Shown here piece after piece: positions 34,997-43,248 of a stretch of 64,000 bases of DNA (position 1 is the stretch's first letter; each line of letters starts with the position of its first letter). The notes beneath the pieces are model-generated. The model searched no databases. It had not been told where the DNA came from and saw only the letters and a program-made list of their open reading frames with translations. The position numbers and the translations under genes are program-made. Source of the stretch: Fibrobacterota bacterium (lineage in GTDB: Bacteria > Fibrobacterota > Chitinivibrionia > Chitinivibrionales > Chitinispirillaceae); contig JAEZKC010000071.1 of assembly GCA_023436205.1 (NCBI GenBank), positions 62,001-126,000 on the forward strand, in the 5' to 3' direction.

Positions 34997-36499
34997 TCAA
35001 TGAAAAAGAACACTCATCTGAATACCGGTCTGAAGCACACCCCTTCCGGAAAAGAGAAACGTGAATGGAATCTGGGCTCGGAGCTCCAGTGGTCCACTCA
35101 GCTTTTTGGCAAAACCGACTCTAGTCCCCAATGCTAATGAAAACCGATCTTGAGCTTCAGAATCATACCAGAAACCGGGCCCAATCCCGGCAAACATTCT
35201 GAAATCCTGTACATTTCTAAAAGAACTGACCCCCGCCTCCAGTCCCGCACTACCGTTAAAAGGGGTGAGGATAAGGTCGCTGTAAAGCTGGAGCTCACTA
35301 TTTACATTATAAGTAATCGCCCCGGAAAGGAGTACATCGCTCCACCGCTCTCCGGACATGCGGGTAAGCACACCCGTTCCACACCCCAGCGAAAAATCCG
35401 AGGGAGGAAGTTTGTAAAGCGTATCACTGGTATCGGCAACCCGCTCAACCCCCTTTACCCTGATCACATCAGTCAAAGGTTTACTCTTGAGCATGGCGTG
35501 TGTAATTATTTGAGAGCTGCCTTCGGTAACCTGGACATTTATGGTAAAAACCTCTCCCTCTCTGGCATTTATCACCTTGTAGGAACCGGGACTGAGTGCA
35601 ATAAACAGACTCTGGCCGCTCTTTTTGGTGAAATCGGCGAAAATGTCAGTGTAGTTTTCACTAAGTATTAGAAATGATCCTTCACTTGCCCGATCAAACT
35701 GAATGCCTTCCATACGCGTTCCGTTAAGATTTGTCAACCAAATCTCGCCTTCGCCCTGAATGCTGAAATTGTACGACGGGTGCTGAGGACCACCGCCGGT
35801 GAGTGCCGATGTCTCCACCGTTTTCCGGTATGCATACTGATAGGCCTCATGGAGCGTGACATAACGATCACCCGAATAATCTGCGCTTCCTTTGAGGCCG
35901 TTGACCCAATGATGGGTGAATATGGAACCTTTGAGGGTCTGGGATTCCTGAGCTCGCTGGCGGGCGGCAGTGGAAGCGATTATCACTTGTCCCTTTACTT
36001 TGTCACCTTTTGCAAAATAGAAAGGTTCAGCAGCAGTTCCGCCTTTGAATGCCACAACTGAACCGCTGTAGCAAGCGTCAAATACCCCTATCTTTACACC
36101 TGCACCGCAGGAATCAAGAAACTGCTTGACACGTTTAAGAGGAAATCTGCTCTTTCCCAAAAGCAAGTATTCACCATCGGAGTGCCCTGAGAAATAAAAA
36201 AGGAAAAGAATCTGATCTTTTTCGGCAGATTTGGCGAATTTGCTCTTTAATTGCTCAAACTGCCGTTCCAGCGCCGCGCTGTCGGGTTTAAGCAACGTTT
36301 TAATCTGTCCGGAAGTGAACTCCCCTGCCCTTCTGAGCACGTCGGTAACCTTTTGGGCGTCGCTTTCGGCAAACCGCAAGGGCTCCAGACCATTCCCCCC
36401 CTCATTGCAGCCCACTACAAGTGCGTGGCGCGGCCCCCCCGTCACCGACGCGGCTGCGAAAAGAAGGGCGATTGCCAGAAGAAATGTTACCCTTTTCAT
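34997..36499 (-). CDS. Secreted caspase-like (peptidase C14) protease with C-terminal beta-barrel-like domain
   Basis: 500 residues. Signal peptide MKRVTFLLAIALLFAAASVTG; caspase-like p20 domain about 23-250 with RHALVVGCNEGG, the catalytic His106 in LFYFSGHSDG and Cys143 in VFDACYSGS. About 265-340 is a PEGA-like beta domain (GSFLILSENYTDIF, LFIALSPGSYKVI). About 370-500 is Gly/aromatic beta-strand sequence like an outer-membrane barrel, ending ...MSVLFH with a terminal aromatic pair. Both catalytic residues are present, so activity is plausible. It sits 28 bases after the anti-sigma gene. Export of a caspase-like protease outside the cytoplasm is unusual. No strong ribosome site. Confidence 0.85.
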   Translation of the reverse strand: MKRVTFLLAIALLFAAASVTGGPRHALVVGCNEGGNGLEPLRFAESDAQKVTDVLRRAGEFTSGQIKTLLKPDSAALERQFEQLKSKFAKSAEKDQILFLFYFSGHSDGEYLLLGKSRFPLKRVKQFLDSCGAGVKIGVFDACYSGSVVAFKGGTAAEPFYFAKGDKVKGQVIIASTAARQRAQESQTLKGSIFTHHWVNGLKGSADYSGDRYVTLHEAYQYAYRKTVETSALTGGGPQHPSYNFSIQGEGEIWLTNLNGTRMEGIQFDRASEGSFLILSENYTDIFADFTKKSGQSLFIALSPGSYKVINAREGEVFTINVQVTEGSSQIITHAMLKSKPLTDVIRVKGVERVADTSDTLYKLPPSDFSLGCGTGVLTRMSGERWSDVLLSGAITYNVNSELQLYSDLILTPFNGSAGLEAGVSSFRNVQDFRMFAGIGPGFWYDSEAQDRFSLALGTRVGFAKKLSGPLELRAQIPFTFLFSGRGVLQTGIQMSVLFH

Positions 36500-36526
36500 C
36501 AGTGAAGTAAGCCGGTACGTTTCCGA

Positions 36527-37321
36527 CTATCCCTTTCTGACCATGAGAGTGGATAACGACATCTTAGAAGTCAGTTTCTTCTTACCGAGAAGTTTTTCCA
36601 AACGCGCCAGGTCTGAGAAATCATTCCCGGCCGTTTTTCTCACCCATTTGATAACAGCATCGGTTTTTAAAGGTGAGGACGACAAGAGCACCACCACCAG
36701 TTCCTCACCGCTGCTATCGTCAAGAATGATACTCGCCGGATAGGCAACGGAATTCCCTGAGTCGGAAGCTATACTGCAAAACGGAGAAAGCTGATCGGGA
36801 TGATAGAAGGAAATTGCCCCCTGATTATCGACACTAAAAAGAGTGACCTGCTGCTTCTTGCTTGAAGAGTAAAAGATCTGCAGCCTGTCGCCAGCTTGAT
36901 ACTCTTGTGATTTATCACCATCAGCGACGACATCGTTTCTCTTATACAAAAAGGTTAGTTCAGAAGCACCCTTGTAGGCATAATCCTGCCCGGAATAGAA
37001 AGCCTGTCTGGTCACCAGAACTATAGGCGCAAGTAACATTACCACAGCAATCACCGAAAGCGGCACCTGCAATGCTTTGGGCACCCAGCCGACCTTTTTA
37101 AAAGACGCAGGTCGAACGCTGCTCTCTCTTTCAGCAACACCCGCAAACTCCTCAAAGGGGTGCACATTGAGAAAACGGATACGCTCGGCCTCAAGTTCTT
37201 TGAGATACGTTGCACATTGAGAGCAGTTCTGGACATGATCCCGGATCTGCCCGGCATGCGCCTGGTCAAGGTCACCCGTAAAATAGCGCTCAAGCTCAGT
37301 GCGTTCAGGTTCCCTGTTCAT
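36527..37321 (-). CDS. Zinc-finger anti-sigma factor, single-pass, with periplasmic DUF4384-like domain
   Basis: 264 residues. N-terminal zf-HC2 motif HVQNCSQC (His29, Cys33, Cys36), the cytoplasmic sigma-binding part. One membrane helix (VPLSVIAVVMLLAPIVLVT, about 86-104). Periplasmic part with ELTFLYKRNDVV, YQAGDRLQIFYSSSKKQQVT and SVDNQGAISFYHPD, a pattern like DUF4384, which often accompanies caspase-like proteins. It overlaps the ECF sigma gene by 4 bases, so the pair is coupled. Likely holds the sigma factor until an envelope signal releases it. Confidence 0.87.
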   Translation of the reverse strand: MNREPERTELERYFTGDLDQAHAGQIRDHVQNCSQCATYLKELEAERIRFLNVHPFEEFAGVAERESSVRPASFKKVGWVPKALQVPLSVIAVVMLLAPIVLVTRQAFYSGQDYAYKGASELTFLYKRNDVVADGDKSQEYQAGDRLQIFYSSSKKQQVTLFSVDNQGAISFYHPDQLSPFCSIASDSGNSVAYPASIILDDSSGEELVVVLLSSSPLKTDAVIKWVRKTAGNDFSDLARLEKLLGKKKLTSKMSLSTLMVRKG

Positions 37322-37830
37322 ACCGCCTCCTCTTTACTGGCTGCTTCCGCATTAGCTCTGCGGAAACGGGTTAGGTACTTGCGGACGGTAGACTCGCCCA
37401 GACCGGTAAGCTTGGCAATCTCCTCCTGCTTGTACCCATCTATATATGTATAATAGATCACTTCTCTAACCTTCTTATCCCATGGTAACAGATATCGTCC
37501 AAGAAGCTCCTTCATGGCAAGTTTGCGTTCCTGAGGGGGAACACCGCTTTTCTGTGAGGAGGAATGTATCGCTTCATCAAATTCCTCAAGCTTTCTCTTT
37601 CTCAGCTGGGATATGCAGTGATTGGTACTGGCACTCATTAACCAGTAATAAATCGATCCCTTGTTGCGGACCTGAGGCAGTGCCTTTTGCAGTTTGATAA
37701 AAACCTCCTGGGTGGCATCCCATGCATCGTCTTCTGACTTCAGTATCGATCTGCAGCGTGCATGAACTATGGACGCATACCGTACATAGATGTCGCGCAG
37801 CTCTGAAGAATCCCTCGATGATCCACTCAT
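37318..37830 (-). CDS. ECF-family RNA polymerase sigma factor
   Basis: 170 residues from the ATG at 37830 (AAGGA six bases upstream; a GTG one codon earlier is less well spaced). Region 2: LRDIYVRYASIVHARCRSIL, DDAWDATQEVFIKLQKAL, KGSIYYWLMSASTNHCIS. Region 4 helix-turn-helix: VIYYTYIDGYKQEEIAKLTG, then GESTVRKYLTRFRR. First gene of the sigma/anti-sigma/caspase unit, so the regulon probably includes its own operon. Confidence 0.92.
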   Translation of the reverse strand: MSGSSRDSSELRDIYVRYASIVHARCRSILKSEDDAWDATQEVFIKLQKALPQVRNKGSIYYWLMSASTNHCISQLRKRKLEEFDEAIHSSSQKSGVPPQERKLAMKELLGRYLLPWDKKVREVIYYTYIDGYKQEEIAKLTGLGESTVRKYLTRFRRANAEAASKEEAV

Positions 37831-37963
37831 CACAGTTCCTTCGTTAATTGGACGCTTCCATTGAAAAAAAGCGCTATGATATTTCCATAAATGTTAAATA
37901 TACCTCAAGGGGCAAACTAGATGCAGATAATGGGGTAGAGGATTCCAGATCGGAGGAATCAGA

Positions 37964-39877
37964 TCACTGCTCCGGAGTCGCAGGCGCGGGAGATTGACCG
38001 GATGGAGGCACCGTTTCACTGTTGTCCATTTCCACTTCCAGATCATCTTCACCCGATTCGGACAGTGCATCGGAGCCGCCCTGATTAACAGGAACACCTG
38101 TCTGCACCGGAGCAGCTTGATTTTTCTGATCTGAAGATTGCCCGGGAGTCGTTCCGTTCATGACAGCCTGAGCCTTTTCGCGTCTGATCCGCCTTGCTTC
38201 AATAGTATCTTTGGCGATAGAAAGCCGCGGTTGGGCGTATTTGATACAATACTCCGAATTCGCGTATGTATCGCACAATTCCTGATAGAGCTTCATGGCG
38301 ACCCGGTTTTTCTGGAGATCATTATCGGTATGCCATGCAGCAGCATAGAGACTTTTAGGGGCCAGATCCAAATCTGCATACTCCCTGGCCACATCATAAT
38401 AAACCTTGATCGCCTCCACCGGGTTGTTTTCCTTATAATAGAGATTTTCGGCTTCACGAAACTTGGCCTCGGCTTCCTGCTGCCGCGTAACCACAGTGAT
38501 TGGCAGTTCCATCATTTCCTGAGCTTTTCGGGCAAATTCGGTTCCGGCATAATCATTGAGAACGATCTTCAGGAGACTATCGGACCGGGTGGTGTCCTTT
38601 AGATCCGATCGGACAATGAATGCCGCCATGGACAGGGCGCGGGGCCTGATGGCGGAATCGGCAGAAGTATCATTGCACAAAATGAGAAACTGATTTAAAG
38701 CGGAATCGGGCATTTCCAGATCAAACTGAAAAAGCTCACCCACAGAATAGCGGTTAGCGCTTGAAATCGCTCCGGTTGAATCAGATCGAAGCGCAAAAAG
38801 CATTTCCAGAGCCTTCATCTTGCGGGATGCAGGTCGGGCAATTAACGAATCGCGAGATTTGGAAGCTGCCTGGTAGGCAGCCATGGCGCTTTGGTAATCT
38901 CCCCTGTTGATCCGATAAAGTTGAGCCAACTCATAATGTGCCCTGCCTTTGAGGCCTGTGGTATCTGAAGCAATGGCAAGAGAATCGGTTCCCACAATTC
39001 TAATGAAAATATTGATGGCATCATCGATACGGCCGAGTCTGCTCAGGGTCATTCCCTTATAAAACAGAATCTGATCCTGGTACTCCCGATACATGCGATT
39101 CTTAATCATTCCATCAACATGCTTGAGTGCCTGAGAAAGAGAATCCATGGCATCGTAACAGAAGTAAATCGATCTGTCCAGACGGTACATAAGAACCGGA
39201 TATTTATTGCTGCGGTGAGCAGTGCGAAGGAGAGCGTAAGACTTGCTGTACTGCTTAAGATCGAACTGGAGATCCGCCATTTTGAGCAGTATTCCCAGCC
39301 GTTTCTCTTCAGATAATGACGACGCTCTCACCTTTTCGAGCAGTCCAATAGCCTGTGAACGCCCCTCCCTGCGGATGGCAATTTCCACTAAAAGAAGCGT
39401 AACTTGCTGATTATCATCGAGATAAGGATACTTCTCAAGCACAGTCTGAAGAATTTCCTCGGCTAAACCAAGGTTTTCATCCTGTATGTATGCTTTTGCC
39501 ACAAACAGGTAGGATTCCGGAACCAGAGGACTCAAGGGGAACTGTGCCTGCAGATCACGCATGCGGCTTATCGTCTGCTTGTAATCTTTTTTGTAGAAAG
39601 CGGCCTTTCCCATAAGGAAGTAAGCGCGATCCTGAAGTTTTTTATCCCGAGGATAGACTTCCATCATTTTAAGAGATTTTTCGATTGCACGATCGTAATT
39701 CTTAACCATTTGCGGCGACGGGGTCACCACCAGACTGTCTGGAAATTTTTTCAACACCCTGGAGTGACTTCTATAGGCACTCTGATAGGCGGTTTCAGCA
39801 TTATAAAAAGTATTATAATAGGCACATTGTAGAAGAAGAGTGCACAGCAGAGCGAAAATTATGGTAAATCGTTTCAC
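37964..39877 (-). CDS. TPR-repeat outer-membrane lipoprotein
   Basis: 637 residues. Lipoprotein signal MKRFTIIFALLCTLLLQCAY with Cys18, then the YYNTFYNAETAYQSAY start common in lipoproteins of FCB bacteria. At least eight TPR-like helical pairs follow (for example RAYFLMGKAAFYKKDYKQTI, DQILFYKGMTLSRLGRIDDA, AHYELAQLYRINRGDYQSAM). The C-terminal tail (about 585-637) is Pro/Gln/Glu-rich and disordered. Probably a scaffold for an outer-membrane complex, as BamD and gliding TPR lipoproteins are, but the client is unknown. GTG start with a weak ribosome site. Confidence 0.8.
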   Translation of the reverse strand: MKRFTIIFALLCTLLLQCAYYNTFYNAETAYQSAYRSHSRVLKKFPDSLVVTPSPQMVKNYDRAIEKSLKMMEVYPRDKKLQDRAYFLMGKAAFYKKDYKQTISRMRDLQAQFPLSPLVPESYLFVAKAYIQDENLGLAEEILQTVLEKYPYLDDNQQVTLLLVEIAIRREGRSQAIGLLEKVRASSLSEEKRLGILLKMADLQFDLKQYSKSYALLRTAHRSNKYPVLMYRLDRSIYFCYDAMDSLSQALKHVDGMIKNRMYREYQDQILFYKGMTLSRLGRIDDAINIFIRIVGTDSLAIASDTTGLKGRAHYELAQLYRINRGDYQSAMAAYQAASKSRDSLIARPASRKMKALEMLFALRSDSTGAISSANRYSVGELFQFDLEMPDSALNQFLILCNDTSADSAIRPRALSMAAFIVRSDLKDTTRSDSLLKIVLNDYAGTEFARKAQEMMELPITVVTRQQEAEAKFREAENLYYKENNPVEAIKVYYDVAREYADLDLAPKSLYAAAWHTDNDLQKNRVAMKLYQELCDTYANSEYCIKYAQPRLSIAKDTIEARRIRREKAQAVMNGTTPGQSSDQKNQAAPVQTGVPVNQGGSDALSESGEDDLEVEMDNSETVPPSGQSPAPATPEQ

Positions 39878-39948
39878 GTTGTCCCGTTTTCAGTTATTAT
39901 GGTTCACTATCCAGGGCTCGCAGTCGAAGGATGACTCCAATCCGTGTG

Positions 39949-40009
39949 TCTTGAGCAATCTGCGGTCAAAGGGCCGATCCGTTCGTCCTGAGCAGTCCGC
40001 GGTCGAAGG
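39949..40009. repeat. Two degenerate direct copies of a ~24-bp intergenic repeat
   Basis: TCTTGAGCAATCTGCGGTCAAAGG (39949-39972, given in two parts: TCTTGAGCAATC and TGCGGTCAAAGG) and TCCTGAGCAGTC-CGCGGTCGAAGG (39986-40009). The second lies in the palindromic context TTCGTCCTGAGC...GTCGAAGGATGAA, a motif common in bacterial interspersed repeats. A partial third copy (CAGTCGAAGGATGA) is at 39921. Confidence 0.5.
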
Positions 40010-40133
40010 ATGAACTCCACTGTTTCAGATCAACTCATATCAAAAATATATTCAGATATTTGACATCCAAAAATTTGTACCCGAAAAATGAAAACTACTG
40101 GAGAGGTTCGGGTGGAGGTAGTATTTTTAGGTA

Positions 40134-42020
40134 ATGTTTAAGTCCGTCTTCATTTCCATAGCCGTTGCAGCACTGTTTCTGACAGGTTCCGCACAGGAAA
40201 AGCAAAGCTTCGCCAGCTCGGATTCCATACGCGACTCGCTTTTGCGGATCGAGCAGTCCCGAAACCCGATTCATCAACACCCGAATCTGGACAGTTTCTG
40301 GATTCCAAACCCGCTGCAGAGCAGCTCATCGGAGATTTTCCGCAGTGACGGAGCATCGATTTCGGAAATTCTAAAATACAAAGGGCTTAGCCTTTCGGTA
40401 CCGTTTTCACTCTCAAGCAGCATGAACCGTCTTATGATGTACGGAAATCCAGCACCGGTAAGCAGATTCAACTCACAAAGCGGTTTACTGCACTTTTCAA
40501 GATTTGAAGGAAGCGACTACAGTTCCTCAACACAGTCCAGTTTCCTGACTCAAGGCCCTGGCCCATCACTGACTCAAGAAACTCAGCCAGATGCTCTGAT
40601 ATCCCCTGAAACTGTGATGTTCTGGGAAAACGGGGTATTCGATCAGAATACCCTTAATTTGCGGTTTTCCAGGCCATTGAGCAAAAATCTTATGCTCAAC
40701 ATGTTTTCCAACTATCGCTACTTCGCCGGGAAAAGTTTCCACCATGAGCGAAATGATGTGTTACAATTATATAGCGTTTTCAACTCCGACACATCAGTGT
40801 TCATGAACCGTGGATACAATCCACTGGTGAATGAACATATCGCCGGTGGCAACCTGAAGTGGATTGGAAGCGATGGTTCATCCTGGCAGACCAGCTTCTC
40901 CTATGGCGACCTCAGCGACGAGTACGCACTGGACCGCCCGGCCGCAAGTATCAACAAACTCTACTGGGCAAAACTCAACCGATATGTGTACCGCGCTGAA
41001 GCATCTCTGGAAAACAGCAAAGTTGGACCGTTGAATTTTGAAGCCAATGGTGGTTTCAATGATGAAAACCACCGCTATTTTTACCCTGAAATGCCATCAA
41101 TGGTGAGTCACAAGGAGAAAGCCCATAAACGGGATTTCTTTGGTACCGCGCAGCTTTCTTATCCTATTGATGCTGTGAGCAGTATCGGTATGCGCTACAG
41201 CGGTGCAATCAGGAACAGTGAGCGATTCAACGGTACTGAAAAACGATTCTACGAGAATGATCCTGAGCTTTTCTACTCGCGATCGATTACTGTTGGTGAA
41301 ATCAAAGGAAACGCCCGGGCTGCTGCAGGCGCCTTTGCCCTCTCTCAGGTGGATTCCACCGTAATAACACCGAGAGCCGAAGTAAGTGCCTCCTTTCAAA
41401 AAGGACCTCACAGTCTCAATCTAAACCTGATCCAGGGGACAATTCCGGTATATCCCAATTTCGATGCTTTCGATTTCAGCCCCTATAACAATCACTATCG
41501 TCTGGCCAGCACAGAGCTGCTACTTAAGGGAAACAGGGCAAACCTTCTTCTGGGATATCAATATTTGCAGGGGATTGGAGAGTTTGCAGTTGAAAATGCC
41601 TGGCCGGAGTGGAAACCTCCATACCGCCAACCGGTGCATACTTTGATTATCGCTCCGACCACTGCCCGCTGGAAGGGATTTTCATTCAGCGGCAAAACGC
41701 TGCTCTCGGATAGCAAACCGTATGTACGGGCATCAGGAGCCCTCTCTCATGTGATTCATCCCTCGGGAACCCGGGAATTCATCGAAACGCAGCTGGCACT
41801 TGATTACTGGAGCCATCGCGATCCGGTTTCCTTTGGCGGGTTCAATGTCTGGAGTGATCCTATTTATAATTTGAACCTCAAGATCACTGCCCACATCCGC
41901 TCTTTCAGACTGTTCTACAAGGTTGACAATCTGCTCAACTTGCGTCAGTCTTACGTTCCAGGATATTTCTCACCGGGAGTGACATTCAGGTGGGGAATCA
42001 ACTGGTATCTGCAGCGGTGA
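40134..42020 (+). CDS. Outer-membrane beta-barrel protein, TonB-receptor-like C-terminus
   Basis: 628 residues. Signal MFKSVFISIAVAALFLTGSAQ. The rest is amphipathic beta-strand sequence rich in Ser, Tyr, Phe and Asn with long loops (NLMLNMFSNYRYFAGKSF; LNLKITAHIRSFRLFYKVDN). It ends VTFRWGINWYLQR, close to the pattern of TonB-dependent receptor barrels (KVDNLLNLRQSYVPGYFSPG). No plug domain or TonB box is visible, so it may be a large porin-like barrel rather than a true receptor. Divergent from the TPR lipoprotein. Confidence 0.72.
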   Translation: MFKSVFISIAVAALFLTGSAQEKQSFASSDSIRDSLLRIEQSRNPIHQHPNLDSFWIPNPLQSSSSEIFRSDGASISEILKYKGLSLSVPFSLSSSMNRLMMYGNPAPVSRFNSQSGLLHFSRFEGSDYSSSTQSSFLTQGPGPSLTQETQPDALISPETVMFWENGVFDQNTLNLRFSRPLSKNLMLNMFSNYRYFAGKSFHHERNDVLQLYSVFNSDTSVFMNRGYNPLVNEHIAGGNLKWIGSDGSSWQTSFSYGDLSDEYALDRPAASINKLYWAKLNRYVYRAEASLENSKVGPLNFEANGGFNDENHRYFYPEMPSMVSHKEKAHKRDFFGTAQLSYPIDAVSSIGMRYSGAIRNSERFNGTEKRFYENDPELFYSRSITVGEIKGNARAAAGAFALSQVDSTVITPRAEVSASFQKGPHSLNLNLIQGTIPVYPNFDAFDFSPYNNHYRLASTELLLKGNRANLLLGYQYLQGIGEFAVENAWPEWKPPYRQPVHTLIIAPTTARWKGFSFSGKTLLSDSKPYVRASGALSHVIHPSGTREFIETQLALDYWSHRDPVSFGGFNVWSDPIYNLNLKITAHIRSFRLFYKVDNLLNLRQSYVPGYFSPGVTFRWGINWYLQR

Positions 42021-42185
42021 TTGCCTCTTACTGAGAATACCTTGAGCAGTTGTGCTTTACCAGTCTTTCACATTCGAAACAGTTCAGTTATCCCAACCTT
42101 TTTTTTAATTGTATACTGTTACAGATTGTCTCAACCACTTGACAAAATCCATTATCGATTCCAGTTTTTTCGGACTTTGGTACAG

Positions 42186-42439
42186 ATGAGCAGCCCAAAT
42201 ATCTTTGATTACCTGAACTACCGGGAATTTCTTCGGGATTTTTATAAATTGAAGAAAAGCTCTCACCATTTCTTCTCTTTCAGGTATATGCCTCAGAAGA
42301 TCGGGATCGATTCGGTACATATTGCCAGAATCATGCAGGGTAAAAAGCACATATCCAATAAAGTCATAATGATAAATTTTCAGCTTTCTGCGGATTTGAC
42401 GAGCGGGATAACGAGATCAGCACCAGATCTATCAACTAA
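42186..42439 (+). pseudogene. Broken TIGR02147-family gene fragment
   Basis: MSSPNIFDYLNYREFLRDFY, then FSFRYMPQKIGIDSVHIARI and GKKHISNKVI match the N-terminal ~60 residues of the TIGR02147 family, abundant in Fibrobacter and related phyla. After HISNKVI the family pattern continues in the +2 frame (FSAFCGFDERDNE), pointing to a frameshift at about 42365-42377, then a stop at 42437. Only about a third of the usual ~270 residues remains. The in-frame reading continues to 42626 but has no family features. Confidence 0.65.
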
Positions 42440-42473
42440 AGGAAACAGCGCGTCGTTACGAGTTGTCGAGGAG

Positions 42474-42998
42474 CTATTTTCTCAATTCATATACCAAATC
42501 TGCGCGGGCCATCTCCAGGAATTTAAGAAAATCCGGCTCCTTATAATCCGGATACGTCCAGGAAAAAAACCTGAAACAACCTTTGCGGTAGTGAAGAGTG
42601 ACCTCCGCATAAATTCCCTCATCTAAATAGATCCTGTGATAAAAATCCTTGGTGGATGCTAGCACAAGTTTATCTCTGGCAACGTAACCCGGATCGATAT
42701 TCACAACTCTATTACCGTTTAGAGCAAACTTGGCCTCCAGATCGTTCGAGAAGTTTTTTATACCCGACAGTGTAGAACGCTGCACCGGTTGCTCAAATAC
42801 TGCGTAAAATTTGAGCAGATCCGTTCCCATTTCCGATTCATAGTAATCAGACCAGGAGAACGGAACAGGTCCGTAGCTACGCTCAATTACACCAAAACGA
42901 GCTGTAAGAAGAGAGAGAGCATCGTCGAGCTGAAAGGTTTTGTGGAACATGACAGCAATGAACAATTTAACCTCAGAAGGTGCCTGAATCGTACCCAC
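42474..42998 (-). CDS. DUF4416 family protein
   Basis: 174 residues from the GTG at 42998, which has AGAGGAG upstream; the frame to 43094 lacks support. The pattern is distinctive: PSEVKLFIAVMFHKTFQLDD, RSYGPVPFSWSDYYESEMGT, IKNFSNDLEAKF, RVVNIDPGYVARDKLVLAST, KDFYHRIYLDEGIYAEVTLH, FSWTYPDYKEPDFLKFL. The family is conserved in many anaerobes and has no assigned function. Confidence 0.85.
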   Translation of the reverse strand: MGTIQAPSEVKLFIAVMFHKTFQLDDALSLLTARFGVIERSYGPVPFSWSDYYESEMGTDLLKFYAVFEQPVQRSTLSGIKNFSNDLEAKFALNGNRVVNIDPGYVARDKLVLASTKDFYHRIYLDEGIYAEVTLHYRKGCFRFFSWTYPDYKEPDFLKFLEMARADLVYELRK

Positions 42999-43128
42999 AA
43001 ATACTCCTCTTAAAAACGATTTCGAATTGTATAAGGAATAAATATACCTTACTACCAGCACGAAGTTTCGATTCTGCTGCAGCCACATGGTCATAATCTG
43101 AAGGAAGATGCGGCAGCGATGAATTTAC

Positions 43129-43158
43129 TTGACTGTGTTCGGCGCCCCTTTGTACTTT
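43129..43158 (+). promoter_or_regulatory. Candidate promoter of the rnf operon
   Basis: TTGACT, 18-base spacer, TACTTT, about 90 bases before rnfC. The -10 is weak. Confidence 0.3.
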
Positions 43159-43248
43159 TAAAATCCTCAAACATAAGTGCATCGAGTAGGAGCCGATTGA
43201 ATCCTTCAATTTTGATCCACAGCTGCGTACCAAAACAGGAGTCTCTCT

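Noticed and set aside
35150..35671. 173-residue plus-strand frame
   Set aside because: Antisense to the caspase-like gene; cysteine/arginine-poor shadow with no start signal.
42474..42626. Continuation of the TIGR02147 reading frame to 42626
   Set aside because: It runs antisense into the certain DUF4416 gene and loses all family resemblance after the frameshift.
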